From Chloroflexota bacterium (GTDB taxonomy: Bacteria > Chloroflexota > Dehalococcoidia > DSTF01 > RBG-16-68-14): DNA of 5,545 nucleotides. Of the stretch, positions 5,334 through 5,545 are shown piece by piece. Under the pieces are notes generated by a model that saw only the letters and a list, made by a program, of their open reading frames with translations, was not told the origin of the DNA and did not search any database. The position numbers and the translations under genes are program-made. The stretch covers positions 1-5,545 of the forward strand of contig JACZTE010000083.1 of assembly GCA_022573935.1 (NCBI GenBank), in the 5' to 3' direction. Numbering within the stretch: position 1 is the first letter of the stretch; every line of letters starts with the position of its first letter.

Positions 5334-5351
5334 ATCCCTCCAGCTCCACCA
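5331..5351 (+). repeat. 21-bp direct repeat, copy 2 (in the broken tRNA)
   Basis: An exact copy of 763-783, ending in CCA. Flanking bases after the repeat differ (ACTTCC after copy 1, GTAGAT after copy 2), so identity stops at the tRNA end. Confidence 0.9.
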
Positions 5352-5367
5352 GTAGATCGAGTGCGCG

Positions 5368-5388
5368 GCGCCCCGGCCTTCGGGGCGC
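5368..5388 (+). terminator. strong GC hairpin after the broken tRNA, before the MgtC gene
   Basis: GCGCCCCG (5368-5375) pairs perfectly with CGGGGCGC (5381-5388), 8 bp, around the loop GCCTT. It begins 17 nt after CCA, the same spacing as the terminator after the intact tRNA. The tail is not T-rich (TCGCTGCTTCG), so termination efficiency is uncertain. Confidence 0.55.
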
Positions 5389-5416
5389 TCGCTGCTTCGA
5401 GCGAGGACGATAACAG

Positions 5417-5545
5417 GTGGACTTTTTCGAGCAAGCTGAGTTAGTAGGCAAGCTGTTGCTGTCGGCGTTCTGCGGCGCGGTGATCGGCTGGCAGCGCGAC
5501 CGGAGGCAGGACGTCGCCGGCTTGCGCACACTGGCGCTCGTCGCG
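5417..5545 (+). CDS. MgtC/SapB family membrane protein, N-terminal part
   Basis: 43 codons run from GTG 5417 to the window edge. GAGGA at 5403-5407 is 9 nt upstream, and an in-frame TAA at 5411-5413 rules out any earlier start. The protein begins MDFFEQAELVGKLLLSAFCG, then AVIGWQRDRRQDVAGLRTLALVA. Residues about 7-24 are the first membrane helix. GWQRD with the following AGLRTLALVA matches the family signature G-x-E-R-E...G-x-R-T-x-x-LV, with Gln where Glu is commoner. Known: MgtC/SapB proteins are inner-membrane proteins linked to magnesium limitation and F-type ATPase control, though many bacterial members are uncharacterised. It lies beyond the tRNA-like remnant and its hairpin and is probably not part of the catabolic cassette. 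Confidence 0.85.
   Translation, partial: MDFFEQAELVGKLLLSAFCGAVIGWQRDRRQDVAGLRTLALVA

Larger units (their letters stand above)
5271..5351 (+). pseudogene. degenerate tRNA-Ala(UGC)-like sequence lacking its D-arm, with a T-loop insert
   Basis: GGGGC (5271-5275) starts like tRNA-Ala but runs almost directly into the anticodon arm CCTGT-CTTGCAG-ACAGG (5278-5294, anticodon TGC). About 20 nt covering the D-arm are absent. From 5277 to 5309 it matches 733-765 of the intact tRNA at 30 of 33 positions. The T-stem 5' side reads GAGAG against CCCTC, leaving one mismatch. After TTCGA (5305-5309) comes an extra self-complementary stretch ending at 5332, then an exact copy of the tRNA 3' end through CCA (5349-5351). 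CGA occurs on both sides of the extra 21 nt (5307-5309 and 5331-5333). It cannot fold into a normal cloverleaf. It could be a dead duplicate, an integration scar or an unusual small RNA; I favour a pseudogene. Confidence 0.75.

Noticed and set aside
5271..5351. Functional intron-containing tRNA
   Set aside because: The D-arm is absent and a T-stem pair is broken. Bacteria lack the splicing system that removes short tRNA introns, and the insert is too short for a self-splicing intron.
5139..5531. Minus-strand open frames across the broken tRNA and MgtC start
   Set aside because: They have no start signals, the translation is arginine- and serine-rich noise, and they overlap real features on the plus strand.

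Overview
The window is GC-rich bacterial chromosomal DNA, judged by eye. It has strong AGGAGG-type ribosome binding sites, a tRNA gene with encoded CCA, tightly coupled genes and GTG starts. The protein families (a SufR-like cysteine regulator, luciferase-like monooxygenase, DUF2855 protein and MgtC/SapB protein) would suit an actinobacterium or a Chloroflexota-type soil bacterium. The sequence alone does not settle the phylum.

Layout. Positions 1-579 (minus) hold a winged-helix regulator of the SufR/COG2345 type that runs off the left edge. Positions 708-783 (plus) hold an intact tRNA-Ala(GGC) with its own promoter and intrinsic terminator. Next comes a minus-strand operon, read from right to left: PaaI-type hotdog thioesterase (3995-3552), carboxymuconolactone-decarboxylase-family protein (3552-2989), luciferase-like flavin monooxygenase (2923-1757) and alpha/beta hydrolase (1757-933). 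Divergent from it is a DUF2855 protein (4114-5205, plus), a family I place with medium-chain dehydrogenase/quinone-oxidoreductase-like proteins. After it lies a damaged second tRNA-Ala-like sequence (5271-5351) with a terminator hairpin. The start of an MgtC/SapB membrane protein (5417 onward) runs off the right edge.

How the genes may work together. The five metabolic genes look like one catabolic cassette. An FMN-dependent monooxygenase and a serine hydrolase would make a Baeyer-Villiger/lactone-opening pair. DUF2855 would act as an enone or quinone-type reductase, and the CMD and thioesterase proteins would handle downstream acids or CoA esters. The substrate cannot be read from the sequence. 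The divergent promoter region (about 4024-4079) is the most striking regulatory structure: two sigma70-like promoters lie back-to-back and fully overlapping inside a 13-bp inverted repeat.

The other unusual structure is the boundary of the cassette. It is flanked by a real tRNA-Ala and by a broken copy sharing an exact 21-bp 3' end in direct orientation. The broken copy has lost its D-arm and gained a self-complementary insert in the T-loop.
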